NCBI RefSeq assembly: GCF_000759475.1
Contig: NZ_CP009454.1
Span: 3,472,001 to 3,536,000 of the forward strand
DNA from: Pantoea rwandensis
Lineage (GTDB): Bacteria > Pseudomonadota > Gammaproteobacteria > Enterobacterales > Enterobacteriaceae
Reading direction: 5' to 3'
Length of the DNA stretch: 64,000 bases
A program made the position numbers and the translations under genes. Positions within the stretch are counted from its first letter, which is position 1, and every line of letters begins with the position of its first letter. The notes beneath the pieces are model-generated. The model was not told the origin of the DNA, made no database searches, and was given only the letters and a program-made list of their open reading frames with translations. Positions 1-9,884 of the stretch are shown in pieces.

Positions 1-2
1 CG

Positions 3-839
3 GAATGCCTGACGTTGATTGCCATCTCGCAAGCGACCCTCGACATCCAGTGGAAGCTGCTCGATGCGTTTCCCGCGATCAAAGCCGCCGTCAGACACAA
101 ACTACACGTTCTGCATCCGCCGCAACCGCTGTTGTGCGTTAAACCGCGCCTGATCTCGCCCGGAGAAATACGTTTCATCTTTATCGGCAATGAGTTCTAT
201 CGCAAAGGCGGCGCGGAAGTGGTACTGGCCATCTCGCAATTAACCGAAGAGGATGTGTTCACCCGCGGCCAGATTCAGGTCACGCTGATCGGTGACATCA
301 CACAGCGTCATAATATTGCCCATCGGCAATTTCAGGATGATGAGGCGTTTTACACGCGCATTGAGCACTTAATCAAAATTTCGCCCCACATTCAGCATTT
401 CACTACCCTGCCCAACAATCAGGTATTGACCTTACTGCAGCATTCGCACGTGGGATTGTTGCCCAGCTGGCAGGATACCTACGGCTTCTCGGTGCTGGAG
501 ATGCAAGCCAGTGGCTGTCCGGTGATCACCACCAACATTCGCGCCTTGCCGGAGATCAATCCCCCCGGTGCAGGGTGGCTGATTCAGCAGCCGGTCAATG
601 ACGAATATGAGTATGTGGTTGATTCTCTGGAGAGTAAATTGCAGATCCGCCGACAAATCGTGCAGCAGCTAAAGGGGCATATCATTGATATTTTGCGCAA
701 TCCGGGCGTGATCACGCAATACTCTGCGCAATCACTGAAGAGAATTGCTGAGCAACACGATCCCGGCAAATTCAGCGAGCAACTTGCCCTCTTCTATTCA
801 GCCAGCAAGCAGATGCACTACACAACGGCGTTTAAATGA
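3..839 (+). CDS. GT4-type glycosyltransferase, 5' end outside window
   Basis: C-terminal part of a glycosyltransferase that would move a sugar from an activated donor, probably in surface polysaccharide synthesis. The reading frame is open to the left edge, so the N-terminal domain is missing; the TTG at 15 is not taken as a start. Visible are a Rossmann-like donor-domain stretch (IRFIFIGNEFYRKGG) and, further on, the GT4 donor-binding region GFSVLEMQASGCPVITT followed by ALPE, with the spaced glutamates typical of GT-B retaining enzymes. It ends eight bases before the convergent dusC stop, with no clear terminator between. Acceptor and donor cannot be told from the sequence. Confidence 0.8.
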   Translation, partial: ECLTLIAISQATLDIQWKLLDAFPAIKAAVRHKLHVLHPPQPLLCVKPRLISPGEIRFIFIGNEFYRKGGAEVVLAISQLTEEDVFTRGQIQVTLIGDITQRHNIAHRQFQDDEAFYTRIEHLIKISPHIQHFTTLPNNQVLTLLQHSHVGLLPSWQDTYGFSVLEMQASGCPVITTNIRALPEINPPGAGWLIQQPVNDEYEYVVDSLESKLQIRRQIVQQLKGHIIDILRNPGVITQYSAQSLKRIAEQHDPGKFSEQLALFYSASKQMHYTTAFK

Positions 840-846
840 GGATGGG

Positions 847-1803
847 TTAAACCGGTGCGGTTAACTGAAGAGCGTGGCGCTCAATCGCCGTGGCGATCTC
901 GGCCGATACGCGCAGGGTGCGGATTTCACTGAACAGCCCATCGGCTTCGTTATAGGCTTTACGCAAATAGCCGAGCCACTGTTTGATGCGGGCGACGTGA
1001 TACATGCCGGTATCGCCCTGCTTCTCTAACTGCGTATATTTGAGCAGCAGTTCGACCACTTCAGGCCACGGCATCGGTGCTTCGTTATATTTCACCACAC
1101 GACCGAGATTCGGGATGTTGAGCGCACCGCGGCCCAGCATCACCGCATCGCAACCGGTGATGCGCAGACAGTCTTGCGCATCCTGCCAGCTCCAGATCTC
1201 ACCGTTGGCGATCACCGGAATCGACAGACGCTGGCGAATTTCGCCAATTGCCTGCCAGTTAATGCTTTCAGCGCGATAGCCCTCTTCTTTGGTGCGACCG
1301 TGCACCACCAGCTCGCTGGCGCCGGCCTGCTGCACCGCATCGGCAATTTCAAAGCGGCGTTCACCCGAATCCCATCCCAGACGCACTTTCACCGTGACGG
1401 GAAGGTGATCGGGTACGGCTTCGCGCATCGCTTTCGCGCCGCGATAAATCAGCTCAGGATCTTTGAGTAAGGTGGCGCCGCCGCCACTGCCGTTCACCAG
1501 CTTTGATGGACAGCCGCAGTTGAGATCGACGCCCCAGGAGCCAAGCTCCACCGCACGCGCGGCGTTTTCTGCCAGCCACTCAGGGTATTGCCCGAGGAGC
1601 TGCATACGCACGCGCGTACCGGAAGGCGTTCGGCTGCTGTTGTGCAGCTCGGGACACAAACGGTAAAAGGATTTTACTGGCAGCAGTTGATCGACCACGC
1701 GCAAAAACTCAGTGACGCACAGATCATAATCATTTACCCCGGAGAGCAGTTCGCGTACCAGCGAATCCAGCACGCCCTCCATCGGTGCCAGTAATACCCT
1801 CAT
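847..1803 (-). CDS. dusC: tRNA-dihydrouridine(16) synthase DusC
   Basis: FMN- and NADPH-dependent enzyme that reduces uridine 16 in the tRNA D-loop. The 318-residue protein opens with [11 protein letters not shown], the usual Dus N-terminus. It carries the catalytic cysteine (about residue 98) in DLNCGCPSK, an NGSGGGA loop next to it, and FMN phosphate-binding residues in VIANGEI and [10 protein letters not shown]. An open frame extends upstream into rhlE, but the start at 1803 fits the family and gives a length close to E. coli DusC (315). It lies four bases after the rhlE stop on the same strand, so co-transcription with rhlE is likely; in E. coli dusC is elsewhere. Confidence 0.95.
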   Translation of the reverse strand: MRVLLAPMEGVLDSLVRELLSGVNDYDLCVTEFLRVVDQLLPVKSFYRLCPELHNSSRTPSGTRVRMQLLGQYPEWLAENAARAVELGSWGVDLNCGCPSKLVNGSGGGATLLKDPELIYRGAKAMREAVPDHLPVTVKVRLGWDSGERRFEIADAVQQAGASELVVHGRTKEEGYRAESINWQAIGEIRQRLSIPVIANGEIWSWQDAQDCLRITGCDAVMLGRGALNIPNLGRVVKYNEAPMPWPEVVELLLKYTQLEKQGDTGMYHVARIKQWLGYLRKAYNEADGLFSEIRTLRVSAEIATAIERHALQLTAPV

Positions 1804-1807
1804 GGCG

Positions 1808-3214
1808 TTAGATGTTCCCGCTCTTTTTCGCTGCCGGACGACGACGACCGCTGTTGGCGGCTGGCGTATTTTGACCGGCACTGCTGCCCTGGCGACGTGC
1901 CGGGCGCGCTTCGCCTTGTGGACGTGCGCCATTGCCACCCTGTGGACGCTGACCGTTGCCACTGTGCGGGCGAGAGACATTACCGCCTTGTCCACGACCC
2001 TGACCACCCTGACCACGGCCCTGGCCGCGACCCTGCTGCTGGCGACCATTCTGAATCGGTTCCGCTTTAATGCTCGGGTCTACTTCAAAACCTTCCAGCT
2101 CAATGCGCGGGATCTCACGCTTCAGCAAACGCTCAATGTCACGCAGCAGTTTGTGTTCATCGACACACACCAGTGACAGCGCGGCGCCGGTTGCCGCAGC
2201 ACGACCGGTACGACCAATACGATGCACATAATCTTCCGCCACGTTTGGCAGCTCGTAGTTCACGACGTGTGGCAGTTCTTCGATATCCAGACCACGCGCA
2301 GCGATATCCGTCGCCACCAGCACACGAATGCCACCGGATTTAAAGTCAGCTAACGCACGGGTACGCGCGCCCTGGCTTTTATTGCCGTGGATCGCCGCTG
2401 CGGTGATGCCATCTTTGTTCAGCTGTTCAGCCAGATGGTTAGCGCCGTGTTTGGTACGGGTGAACACCAGCACTTGCTGCCAGTTATCGCGACCAATCAT
2501 CAGCGACAGCAGTTCCCGCTTACGTTTCTTATCAACGAAGTGTACTTGCTGTGAAACCTGTTCCGAGGCGGTGTTACGACGCGCCACTTCAACCTGTTCC
2601 GGGTTAGTGAGCAGTTTTTCCGCCAGGGTTTTGATCTCATCCGAGAAGGTGGCAGAAAACAGCAGGTTCTGACGTTTCGCCGGCAGACGCGCCAGCACAC
2701 GGCGGATGTCGTGGATAAAGCCCATATCGAGCATGCGATCCGCTTCATCCAGTACCAGAATTTCGACCTGTGACAGATCAACCGCATTTTGATGCGCCAG
2801 ATCCAGCAGACGGCCAGGGGTCGCCACCAGCACATCCACACCCCCGCGCAGTTTCATCATCTGCGGGTTGATGCTCACGCCACCGAAGACCACCAGTGAA
2901 CGGATATTGAGATACTGACTGTACTCACGGACGTTCTCGCCCACCTGCGCCGCCAGTTCACGGGTTGGGGTGAGGATCAACGCACGTACCGGACGACGGC
3001 CGCGCGCGTTAGAAGGATTCGCAGTGAGACGCTGCAACAGTGGCAGCGTGAAACCGGCGGTTTTACCGGTACCGGTTTGGGCGCTCGCCAGCAGGTCACG
3101 GCCCGCCAGCACTACGGGAATGGCCTGACGCTGAATCGGCGTCGGTTCCTGGTAGCCTTGTTCCGCTACCGCACGCAAAATATCGGCACTTAAGCCGAGA
3201 GAGTCAAATGACAT
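1808..3214 (-). CDS. rhlE: ATP-dependent RNA helicase RhlE
   Basis: DEAD-box RNA helicase involved in ribosome maturation and RNA turnover. The 468-residue protein has, in order, the Q-motif region ([11 protein letters not shown]), Walker [15 protein letters not shown], the DEAD box in [13 protein letters not shown] in LLFSATF, and the helicase motif [10 protein letters not shown]. The core aligns almost residue for residue with E. coli RhlE. The C-terminal tail of about 90 residues is low-complexity, rich in Gly, Gln and Arg (repeated GQGRG/RPQGG), as expected for an RNA-binding extension, and differs in sequence from the E. coli tail. First gene of an apparent rhlE-dusC unit. Confidence 0.97.
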   Translation of the reverse strand: MSFDSLGLSADILRAVAEQGYQEPTPIQRQAIPVVLAGRDLLASAQTGTGKTAGFTLPLLQRLTANPSNARGRRPVRALILTPTRELAAQVGENVREYSQYLNIRSLVVFGGVSINPQMMKLRGGVDVLVATPGRLLDLAHQNAVDLSQVEILVLDEADRMLDMGFIHDIRRVLARLPAKRQNLLFSATFSDEIKTLAEKLLTNPEQVEVARRNTASEQVSQQVHFVDKKRKRELLSLMIGRDNWQQVLVFTRTKHGANHLAEQLNKDGITAAAIHGNKSQGARTRALADFKSGGIRVLVATDIAARGLDIEELPHVVNYELPNVAEDYVHRIGRTGRAAATGAALSLVCVDEHKLLRDIERLLKREIPRIELEGFEVDPSIKAEPIQNGRQQQGRGQGRGQGGQGRGQGGNVSRPHSGNGQRPQGGNGARPQGEARPARRQGSSAGQNTPAANSGRRRPAAKKSGNI

Positions 3215-3515
3215 GCAGGTGTATTACTCCGAACCGCCCTGTTCGCCGTCAGCGATGTAGTTTTCAGGGGGTATATGACGCAAGCCTGGTGGGCTCACGT
3301 GTGAAAAGGGCACAAACTACCATGCGTAAGGGCGGGAGTTTAGCAGGTTTCCGCTGCCACCGCGACTGACAATAGTCACGGCACTGTAACATGATGTGGG
3401 TAATCTTCCTGACGTGGCAAGCGTGGTGCCGTTGCTCACCGCGCCCGTTATCGCGCGGCGCATAACAAAAAAGGAGCCGCATTCGGCTCCTTTCTGTTCG
3501 CCACTGAGCTTGAGC
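3215..3515. other. rhlE-ybhQ intergenic gap
   Basis: About 300 bases between the rhlE start and the ybhQ stop, both on the minus strand. It should hold the rhlE promoter. The only clear structure is the ybhQ terminator at its right end. A 72-codon frame on the minus strand shows no family resemblance and no ribosome-binding site, and is not called. Confidence 0.5.
3466..3494 (-). terminator. ybhQ intrinsic terminator
   Basis: Ten-base-pair stem (AAAGGAGCCG against CGGCTCCTTT) with a short loop. On the minus strand it is followed by a run of six T, directly downstream of the ybhQ stop. Confidence 0.85.
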
Positions 3516-3908
3516 TTAGCTGCGTTTTTTCTCCACGCGATGCGCGGGTTCTTTCGCCAGCAGTGACACCAGTGCCGGCCCGACCAACATCACCACGCCC
3601 AGGCAACCGATCAACAGGTTGTTATGGATGAAGCGAGAGATCAGGAACAGCGTCAACATCGCTGCGCCGAAGTAGTACGTTGTCGTGACTTCTTCCAGCG
3701 CGTCACCCATGCGACGTAAACGGGCACTACGCTGCAGAGCCAGCATGGCGATAAACACCACTGCATAAGCTGCTACCAGGGTACTGCTCACTTCAACCAG
3801 CGCCTTGTGCTTCCAGCCCCAAACCAGCGCGGCAATCACCAGCAGGTGCATGGCAATGTGCAAACAGGTTTGACCGGTAACGATCTGAACACGATTAGAC
3901 CATTTCAT
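3516..3908 (-). CDS. ybhQ: inner membrane protein YbhQ
   Basis: Small integral membrane protein of unknown function, 130 residues, matching the E. coli YbhQ family. Four hydrophobic segments are visible (around LHIAMHLLVIAALVWGW, LVAAYAVVFIAMLAL, YYFGAAMLTLFLI and LLIGCLGVVMLVGPALVSLL), and the tail is basic (HRVEKKRS). The frame is open 26 codons further upstream, but the ATG at 3908 is chosen because a good AGGAGA site lies just before it. It is divergent from ybhP, as in E. coli. Confidence 0.9.
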   Translation of the reverse strand: MKWSNRVQIVTGQTCLHIAMHLLVIAALVWGWKHKALVEVSSTLVAAYAVVFIAMLALQRSARLRRMGDALEEVTTTYYFGAAMLTLFLISRFIHNNLLIGCLGVVMLVGPALVSLLAKEPAHRVEKKRS

Positions 3909-4084
3909 TCTCTTCTCCTGGCAGACCCAACAGGTCGCCCAAGTGTATCTGGCTGCGGCCAGACGGATTTCCTCAATGTAAAGCAAATTTCGGATAACGC
4001 CCTAATTTTCTGCGCCCTTCACCACCCATTTGTGACAAAGACTACACTTTGTGCTGTTGATGATGAAAAGGAGCGCGTCGAAGT

Positions 4085-4846
4085 ATGCCACAAAACACGC
4101 AAGGATTTTCATTTAAAGTCCTGACGATCAATACCCACAAGGGGTTCACCAGCTTTAACCGCCGCTTTATCCTGCCGGAATTGCGCGACGCTGTCCGCGC
4201 CACCTCGGCGGATATCGTCTTCCTGCAAGAGGTGATGGGCACCCACGCTATCCATTCGCTGCACATTGAGAACTGGCCGGAAAACTCTCATTACGAGTAT
4301 CTGGCCGATACCATGTGGCATGATTTTGCCTATGGCCGTAACGCAGTTTATCCCGAGGGACATCACGGGAACGCGATATTGTCACGTTTCCCCATTGTTG
4401 AATATGAAAATCTCGATATTTCTGTGGCGGGAAGCGAAAAGCGCGGCATGTTGCACTGTCAGATTCGCCTGCCGGATCGGCCCGATCCGCTGCATGTCAT
4501 CTGTGTGCATTTAGGGCTAAAAGCGCAGCATCGCCAGGCGCAGATGAAGATGATGAGCGATCGCATCAACGCCCTGCCACATGATGCGCCGCTGGTGGTA
4601 GCCGGGGATTTCAACGACTGGCAGGTGCGTGCCAACCGCTTCCTGAAGCGCAGCGCGGGATTGCAGGAAGTGTTCAGCATGAAAAATGGCCGCCCGGCAC
4701 GCACCTTCCCGGCACGTTTTCCGCTGTTGCGGCTTGATCGCATTTATATCCGCAACGCCACCGTCAGTCAGCCCTGGGCGCTGCCAGTGAAACCCTGGTC
4801 ACACCTTTCCGATCATGCCCCTTTGGCCGTGGAGATTTTTCTATGA
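4085..4846 (+). CDS. ybhP: endonuclease/exonuclease/phosphatase family protein YbhP
   Basis: Member of the metal-dependent EEP fold (DNase I / exonuclease III / inositol phosphatase). Family motifs are present: LTINTH near the N-terminus, the catalytic glutamate in [23 protein letters not shown] and, at the C-terminus, [10 protein letters not shown] with the catalytic Asp-His pair. At 253 residues it is the usual length. It starts an ybhP-clsB-ybhN operon and overlaps clsB by four bases (ATGA). The substrate is not established; the linkage to a cardiolipin synthase hints at a phospholipid-related role, which is inference. Confidence 0.92.
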   Translation: MPQNTQGFSFKVLTINTHKGFTSFNRRFILPELRDAVRATSADIVFLQEVMGTHAIHSLHIENWPENSHYEYLADTMWHDFAYGRNAVYPEGHHGNAILSRFPIVEYENLDISVAGSEKRGMLHCQIRLPDRPDPLHVICVHLGLKAQHRQAQMKMMSDRINALPHDAPLVVAGDFNDWQVRANRFLKRSAGLQEVFSMKNGRPARTFPARFPLLRLDRIYIRNATVSQPWALPVKPWSHLSDHAPLAVEIFL

Positions 4847-6087
4847 ATTTCAGCTGGCGTGAAGGCAATCAATTACGGTTGCTGGAGAACGGCGATCAAT
4901 TCTTTCCCTGCGTTTCAGCCGCGATTCAACGTGCCGAGCGCTCGCTGTTGCTGGAGACGTTTATTCTGTTTGAAGACGACGTCGGCAATGCGCTGCATAG
5001 CGATCTGCTGGCGGCGGCGCAGCGTGGCGTGAAGGTCGAAGTGATGGTGGATGGCTATGGCTCACACGATCTCTCCGACGCGTTTGTGAACACGCTAACC
5101 GAAGCCGGCGTGCGTTTTCTCTATTACGATCCGCGCCCGCTGGTGATGGGCATGCGCACCAATGTTTTCCGCCGCCTGCACCGTAAAATTGTGGTGGTGG
5201 ATGATGCCCTCGCCTTTGTTGGCGGCATCAACTTCTCCGCTGAGCACAACACCGATTACGGCCCGGAGGCAAAGCAGGATTATGCGGTTGAAGTTAAGGG
5301 ACCGGTGGTGCTGGATATTGCTCGCTATGTGCAGCAGGCCATCGGCAGCAAACAGACTACACGGCGCTGGTGGGGAGGACGTTCACCGCGGCTGGCGGTC
5401 AACGCCATGCCCGGCGATGCGCAAGTGCTGTTTGTCTATCGCGATAACGATGACCATCGCGACGACATTGAACAGCACTATCTCGATATGCTGCGCAAGG
5501 CAAAGCAGGATGTGATCATCGCCAATGCCTATTTCTTCCCCGGCTATCGACTGTTACGTGAAATGCGCAGTGCAGCACAAAGAGGTGTGCGCGTGCGGCT
5601 GATCGTGCAGGGCGAACCGGATATGCCCATTGTCAAAGTGGGCGCCGAATTGCTTTACAACTATCTGGTGGATGCCGGGGTTGAAGTCTACGAATATTGC
5701 CGCCGCCCGTTGCACGGCAAAATTGCGGTGCAGGATCAGCACTGGGCCACGGTAGGCTCCAGCAATCTCGATCCCCTGAGTTTATCGCTCAATCTGGAAG
5801 CCAATCTCATCGTGCACGATCGCACTTTCAATCAGACGCTGCGTGACAATCTGGAAGCCTTGCTTCAGCACGATTGTGTGCGTGTGCAGGATGACAAACT
5901 GCCGCCGCGCACCTGGTGGCACCTCACCAAAAGCGTGATTGTGTTCCATTTCCTGCGTCACTTCCCGGCCATTGCCGGTTGGCTGCCCGCGCACACGCCT
6001 TCGCTGGCGCAGGTTGATCCCCCGGCTCAACCGGAAATGGAAACCCAGGATCGGGTCGAAACCGGCAACGAAGGAGCGAAACCCTGA
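4843..6087 (+). CDS. clsB: cardiolipin synthase B
   Basis: Phospholipase D-superfamily enzyme that makes cardiolipin and, in E. coli, phosphatidylglycerol by transphosphatidylation at the inner membrane. Both HKD motifs are intact: H113-x-K115-x4-D120 in LHRKIVVVD and H291-x-K293-x4-D298 in LHGKIAVQD, followed by GG/GSSNLDP signatures. At 414 residues it matches E. coli ClsB (413) and lacks the N-terminal membrane anchors of ClsA. It overlaps ybhP by four bases and ybhN by one (TGATG), so translation is probably coupled across the operon. Confidence 0.96.
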   Translation: MNFSWREGNQLRLLENGDQFFPCVSAAIQRAERSLLLETFILFEDDVGNALHSDLLAAAQRGVKVEVMVDGYGSHDLSDAFVNTLTEAGVRFLYYDPRPLVMGMRTNVFRRLHRKIVVVDDALAFVGGINFSAEHNTDYGPEAKQDYAVEVKGPVVLDIARYVQQAIGSKQTTRRWWGGRSPRLAVNAMPGDAQVLFVYRDNDDHRDDIEQHYLDMLRKAKQDVIIANAYFFPGYRLLREMRSAAQRGVRVRLIVQGEPDMPIVKVGAELLYNYLVDAGVEVYEYCRRPLHGKIAVQDQHWATVGSSNLDPLSLSLNLEANLIVHDRTFNQTLRDNLEALLQHDCVRVQDDKLPPRTWWHLTKSVIVFHFLRHFPAIAGWLPAHTPSLAQVDPPAQPEMETQDRVETGNEGAKP

Positions 6088-7061
6088 TGAACAAAAAACA
6101 TTCGCGCTGGCAATGGGCAAAGAAAATCCTTACCTGGCTGTTTTTTATTGCGGTAATCGTGCTGCTGGTGATCTATGCGCGCAAAGTGAACTGGCAGGAC
6201 GTTTATCAGGTGATCGTAGGCTATAACCGCTATGTGGTGCTGGGCGCGGCGGCGCTGGTGGTGGTCAGCTATCTCACCTATGGCGTGTATGACTTGATCG
6301 GCCGCGCCTACTGCGGACACAAACTGGCCAAGCGTCAGGTGATGCTGGTGTCGTTTATTTGTTACGCCTTCAACCTGACGCTCAGTACCTGGGTGGGCGG
6401 CGTGGCAATGCGTTATCGTCTCTATTCCCGTCTCGGCCTGCCCGGCGGCACTATAACGCGCATCTTTTCCATGAGTATCGCCACTAACTGGCTTGGCTAT
6501 CTCCTGCTGGCGGGCGTGGTGTTTGTCGCGGGCATGGTACCGATTCCGCCGCGCTGGTTTATTGGCGAAAGCACTCTGCGCATTATAGGTGCCGTGTTAT
6601 TAGCGCTGGTCGCGATTTATTTGTGGGCCTGCGCCTTTGCAAAAAAACGCCGCTGGACAGTCAAGGGGCAGCATTTACAGTTGCCGTCGCTACGTATGGC
6701 GCTGATTCAGTTTGCCGTCTCCAGTGCAAACTGGCTGGTGATGGGCACCATTATCTGGCTTCTGCTGGCGCGACAGGTGGATTACCCGCAAGTGCTGGGG
6801 GTGTTACTGATCAGCAGTATCGCTGGGGTGATCATTCATATTCCGGCGGGCATCGGGGTGCTGGAAGCGGTGTTTCTGGCGCTACTGGCTGGCGAGCATG
6901 TTTCGCACGGAACCATTATTGCCGCCCTGCTGGCTTATCGCGTGCTGTACTTTATTTTGCCGCTGCTGCTGGCGCTGGTGTTGTATCTGGTGCTGGAGAG
7001 CCGTGCAAAACATCTGCGGCAGAAGAATGAGCGCAAGATGGCGAAATCAGACGCGGGATAA
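6087..7061 (+). CDS. ybhN: inner membrane protein YbhN (UPF0104 family)
   Basis: Polytopic membrane protein of 324 residues related to the flippase-like lysylphosphatidylglycerol synthase transmembrane family. Eight or so hydrophobic helices are visible, beginning with WLFFIAVIVLLVIYA. Family-type motifs include STWVGGVAMRYRLYSRLG and HIPAGIGVLEAVF. It is the last gene of the ybhP-clsB-ybhN operon. Its position next to a cardiolipin synthase agrees with a part in phospholipid handling, but its exact job is not known from sequence. Confidence 0.93.
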   Translation: MNKKHSRWQWAKKILTWLFFIAVIVLLVIYARKVNWQDVYQVIVGYNRYVVLGAAALVVVSYLTYGVYDLIGRAYCGHKLAKRQVMLVSFICYAFNLTLSTWVGGVAMRYRLYSRLGLPGGTITRIFSMSIATNWLGYLLLAGVVFVAGMVPIPPRWFIGESTLRIIGAVLLALVAIYLWACAFAKKRRWTVKGQHLQLPSLRMALIQFAVSSANWLVMGTIIWLLLARQVDYPQVLGVLLISSIAGVIIHIPAGIGVLEAVFLALLAGEHVSHGTIIAALLAYRVLYFILPLLLALVLYLVLESRAKHLRQKNERKMAKSDAG

Positions 7062-7084
7062 CCGAAGAGAAGGTACTCACACGC

Positions 7085-7110
7085 AGAGGGCACCATCAAT
7101 GGCGCCCTCT
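7085..7110. other. stem-loop after ybhN
   Basis: Inverted repeat AGAGGGC/GCCCTCT with inner pairing, placed just after the ybhN stop. It is followed by A rather than T on the plus strand, so it may slow or process transcripts rather than act as a standard intrinsic terminator. Confidence 0.5.
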
Positions 7111-7169
7111 AAAAAATGCGGTGCAGATGGATACGGTCGACACTGATGCGCGCGGGCCAAAATCAATTT

Positions 7170-7209
7170 CGCCCCCTACACGCATCCTGTTCGGAGGTTG
7201 TAGGAGGCG
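7170..7209. repeat. intergenic inverted repeat, CCTAC/GTAGG type
   Basis: CGCCCCCTAC is mirrored by GTAGGAGGCG 20 bases later, with one mismatch. The CCTAC/GTAGG core recurs in the gaps at about 16.87, 24.6 and 30.02 kb, so this looks like one member of a scattered short repeat family. Confidence 0.5.
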
Positions 7210-7241
7210 CAATCACACAAGCCAGAAGCGGTGAGCGTAGG

Positions 7242-7949
7242 TTAACGGCGGTTGCCGAAAATACGCAGCAGCATCAGGAACAGGTTGATGAAGTCGAGAT
7301 ACAGCGTCAATGCACCCATGATTGAGTAACGACGCAGGTTCTCTTTGTCATTGACGTCAATGGTCTCGCCAATCGATTTCAGCTTCTGGGTGTCATAAGC
7401 GGTCAGACCAACAAACACCACCACGCCGATATAGGTGATCGCCCACATCAGCGCCGGGCTTTTCAGCCAGAAGTTCACAAGTGACGCCAGCACGATACCA
7501 ATCAGCGCCATAAACAGCAGGCTGCCGAAGCGGCTAAGATCACGCTTGGTGGTGTAACCGTAGAAACTCATGGCACCGAACATCCCTGCCGTCACGAAGA
7601 AGGTGCTGGCAATCGAGGAGTAGGTGTAGACGAGGAAAATACTGGCCAGCGTCAGACCCGTCAGCGCCGAATAGAGCATAAACAACCCGGTGGCTAAGGT
7701 ACTGCTCAGGCGATGCACCATGCCCGACAACACAAAGACCACCGCCAGCTGCACAATGATCAGCCCGAAGAAGGTGATGCGATTGGCAAACACCAGCTCC
7801 ATCACCGCCGGCGTGCGCGCTGCAAACCAGGAGACAAAGGCGGTTAGCAGCAAGCCGCAAGTCATCCAGCCATAAACCTGCGCCATATACGCCTGCAGCC
7901 CGGTGGACGCCTGCTGCACGATAGAATTATTACGTGGATATCGGTCCAT
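7242..7949 (-). CDS. ybhL: Bax inhibitor-1 family inner membrane protein YbhL
   Basis: Seven-helix membrane protein of the BI-1/YccA (TMBIM) family, 235 residues, nearly the same length as E. coli YbhL (234). The chain starts MDRYPRNNSIVQQASTGLQAY, then runs through successive hydrophobic segments and the family stretch LTAYDTQKLK near the C-terminus, which holds the conserved aspartate. The start at 7949 is preferred over one eight codons upstream because AGAGGTG precedes it at a normal distance. Molecular function in bacteria is unsettled; relatives act as pH-sensitive calcium leaks. Confidence 0.94.
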   Translation of the reverse strand: MDRYPRNNSIVQQASTGLQAYMAQVYGWMTCGLLLTAFVSWFAARTPAVMELVFANRITFFGLIIVQLAVVFVLSGMVHRLSSTLATGLFMLYSALTGLTLASIFLVYTYSSIASTFFVTAGMFGAMSFYGYTTKRDLSRFGSLLFMALIGIVLASLVNFWLKSPALMWAITYIGVVVFVGLTAYDTQKLKSIGETIDVNDKENLRRYSIMGALTLYLDFINLFLMLLRIFGNRR

Positions 7950-8006
7950 GATGCACCTCTTTAAGTTAGACAAACGCTCTAAGTGTGGAGTCTACACCGC
8001 ATTGCG

Positions 8007-9101
8007 TCAACGGCGCGTCAAGCACTGCTGATATCGGCCATTTACGCGCTGGGCAAACCAGGCGGTAGTCAGGTTGCGGGTAATCTTGGGGCTCTCAAGT
8101 TTAATGCCCGGCAGCATTTCACGCGGCAGACGTTTACCGGCCATTTTATCAGCCAGAATAAACGTCTGCTTCCAGAGGGTGCTGTTGCTGAAGCTTTCCG
8201 TATCGCCCTTCTCCAGGTCGCGACGGATTTCCCGATTGCTCATATCCAGTTGCTTGCTCAGCGTGCGTACCGCTAATTCGGTGGAACCCGCTTGCTCGCT
8301 GCCGTACATAATCAGATCGCCATCCAGCGCCAGTTTGATGCCGCTGGCGCGCGCCACGGCTGCCTGGAAAGCGGCGTTGCGACTGGCGTACCAACCCGCA
8401 TTGAAATCGGCAAAACGGTACAGCATCTGGCTGTAATCCGCCGGATAGCCGAGCAGATGCAGCGTGCCAAAGTAGATGCCGCCTCGGCGGGTAAACACCT
8501 CACGACGAATCGAGCCATCAATCGCGTACGGATAGCCTTTGGCATGTGCTTCAGCAAATTCAATGCTGACCTGCATCGGCCCGCCGGTGTGAATCGGATT
8601 GAGATTGCCAAACAGCTTCTGCCCCATCGGCACCATGTCGATAAAATCATCGAAAATTGCGCTCAGCTCTTTCTCACTGCGCACCTTATCCAGTCGCGCG
8701 GCGTAGCTTTCCCCGGTGGGCGACTTAATCAGTAAGGCGGTGCGCACTAAGAACGCGGGGACATGGACTTTGGCAGCGCGGCGGTCAATTTCACCCCAGG
8801 CGATTTTGGGTAAACCTGGCACTGGCGCATCGGCACTGAAATTGGACTCCTGATCGGTGACGGCGATCACCGCGCAGACGTTACTGGCGCTGGGATCGAT
8901 CTGCTGGACGCGAAATGCCGTGTAGATGTCGTCCGCCCAGGCGCTTTTTTGGCTGACATCGTTCGGCAGTAACTTCTGAATTTGGGATTTGACGTCGGCA
9001 GGTTGACGCGCAGGGGCCTGCGGTTCTTTTTTGGTACTACATCCGGCCAGTACCAGCGCGGTGAGCAGCGCCGCGCCTTTGAGCAATTTAGTGGTATTCA
9101 T
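8007..9101 (-). CDS. DUF1615 family lipoprotein
   Basis: Predicted outer-membrane-directed lipoprotein of 364 residues. The signal peptide ends in the lipobox LVLAGC (cysteine 21) and is followed by STKK, with no aspartate at +2 that would favour inner-membrane retention. The rest matches the DUF1615 family, including WADDIYTAF, ITDQESNF-like AVTDQESNFSAD and GGPMQVSIEFAEAHAKGYPY. The ESNF and GPMQVS segments resemble parts of lytic-transglycosylase-like folds, but that is only an impression. It lies 82 bases downstream of moaE on the same strand. No function is assigned. Confidence 0.85.
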   Translation of the reverse strand: MNTTKLLKGAALLTALVLAGCSTKKEPQAPARQPADVKSQIQKLLPNDVSQKSAWADDIYTAFRVQQIDPSASNVCAVIAVTDQESNFSADAPVPGLPKIAWGEIDRRAAKVHVPAFLVRTALLIKSPTGESYAARLDKVRSEKELSAIFDDFIDMVPMGQKLFGNLNPIHTGGPMQVSIEFAEAHAKGYPYAIDGSIRREVFTRRGGIYFGTLHLLGYPADYSQMLYRFADFNAGWYASRNAAFQAAVARASGIKLALDGDLIMYGSEQAGSTELAVRTLSKQLDMSNREIRRDLEKGDTESFSNSTLWKQTFILADKMAGKRLPREMLPGIKLESPKITRNLTTAWFAQRVNGRYQQCLTRR

Positions 9102-9183
9102 CTTGTTCCCTGACAGGCCAGCAAAACCCGTACCTTAACGTTTTCAACTCGCTACGGCTATCAGAGCAGGTCGGTTTTACGCG

Positions 9184-9642
9184 CTACTTCCAGCGATCGG
9201 CGGCCTGATGGTCACTGTCGCGCGCATCGACCCAGCGTTCGCCCTGTTCAGTGGCTTCACGCTTCCAGAACGGCGCGCGGGTTTTCAGGTAGTCCATGAT
9301 GAATTCGGTGGCGGCAAACGCGCTGCTGCGGTGGGCGCTGCTCACTCCCACAAACACAATTTCATCGCCGGGGAACAGTTCGCCCACGCGATGAATCACC
9401 GTCACCTGCTGCAACGCCCAGCGCTGACGCGCCTCTTCGACAATTTCTGCCAGCGCTTTTTCCGTCATACCCGGATAGTGTTCCAGGGTTAAAGCGGCCA
9501 CGCTGTCACCGAGATTGTGATTGCGCACTTTGCCGGTAAAGGTGACCACCGCGCCATCACTGTCATGCGCGGCGAGTTGGCGATACTCCTCGCCGACATC
9601 AAAAGGCTCAACGCCAACGCGAATACGTGTGACCATGCTCAT
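9184..9642 (-). CDS. moaE: molybdopterin synthase catalytic subunit MoaE
   Basis: Large subunit of molybdopterin synthase; with thiocarboxylated MoaD it inserts the dithiolene sulfurs into cyclic pyranopterin monophosphate. Diagnostic stretches are VTFTGKVRNHNLGDSV, LEHYPGMTEKAL, HRVGELFPGDEIVFVGV and the catalytic-site region APFWKREAT with its lysine. The start at 9642 overlaps the moaD stop by four bases; an alternative ATG lies two codons in and would give 150 residues, the E. coli length. Last gene of moaABCDE. Confidence 0.96.
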   Translation of the reverse strand: MSMVTRIRVGVEPFDVGEEYRQLAAHDSDGAVVTFTGKVRNHNLGDSVAALTLEHYPGMTEKALAEIVEEARQRWALQQVTVIHRVGELFPGDEIVFVGVSSAHRSSAFAATEFIMDYLKTRAPFWKREATEQGERWVDARDSDHQAADRWK

Positions 9643-9884
9643 CCTCCGGTGACCGGCGGGAAGAATGCCACTTCATCACCCGCACGCAGAGGATGAGTCA
9701 TCGGCACCAGCGTCTGATTGACCGCTGCCAGCAACTTGCCGGATTCGAGCGCCAGCGCCCAGCGATCGTTCTTGCTGGCCAGCGCGGCTCGCAGCGTGGC
9801 GACATCCTGATACTCCGGTGCCAGCTCCAGCGTGCTGGTGCCGGTCAATTCACGGACCTGAGCGAAAAACAGCACCTTAATCAT
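9639..9884 (-). CDS. moaD: molybdopterin synthase sulfur carrier MoaD
   Basis: Ubiquitin-fold sulfur carrier of 81 residues that ends in the required Gly-Gly (PPVTGG). This tail is adenylated by MoeB and thiocarboxylated before sulfur transfer in MoaE. The N-terminus [15 protein letters not shown] is typical. It overlaps moaC by eight bases upstream and moaE by four downstream, so the three are probably translated together. Confidence 0.97.
   Translation of the reverse strand: MIKVLFFAQVRELTGTSTLELAPEYQDVATLRAALASKNDRWALALESGKLLAAVNQTLVPMTHPLRAGDEVAFFPPVTGG

Noticed and set aside
1804..2049. 82-codon N-terminal extension of DusC
   Set aside because: It overlaps the low-complexity tail of rhlE in another frame and is basic Val/Ala/Arg-rich; DusC homology starts at [10 protein letters not shown].
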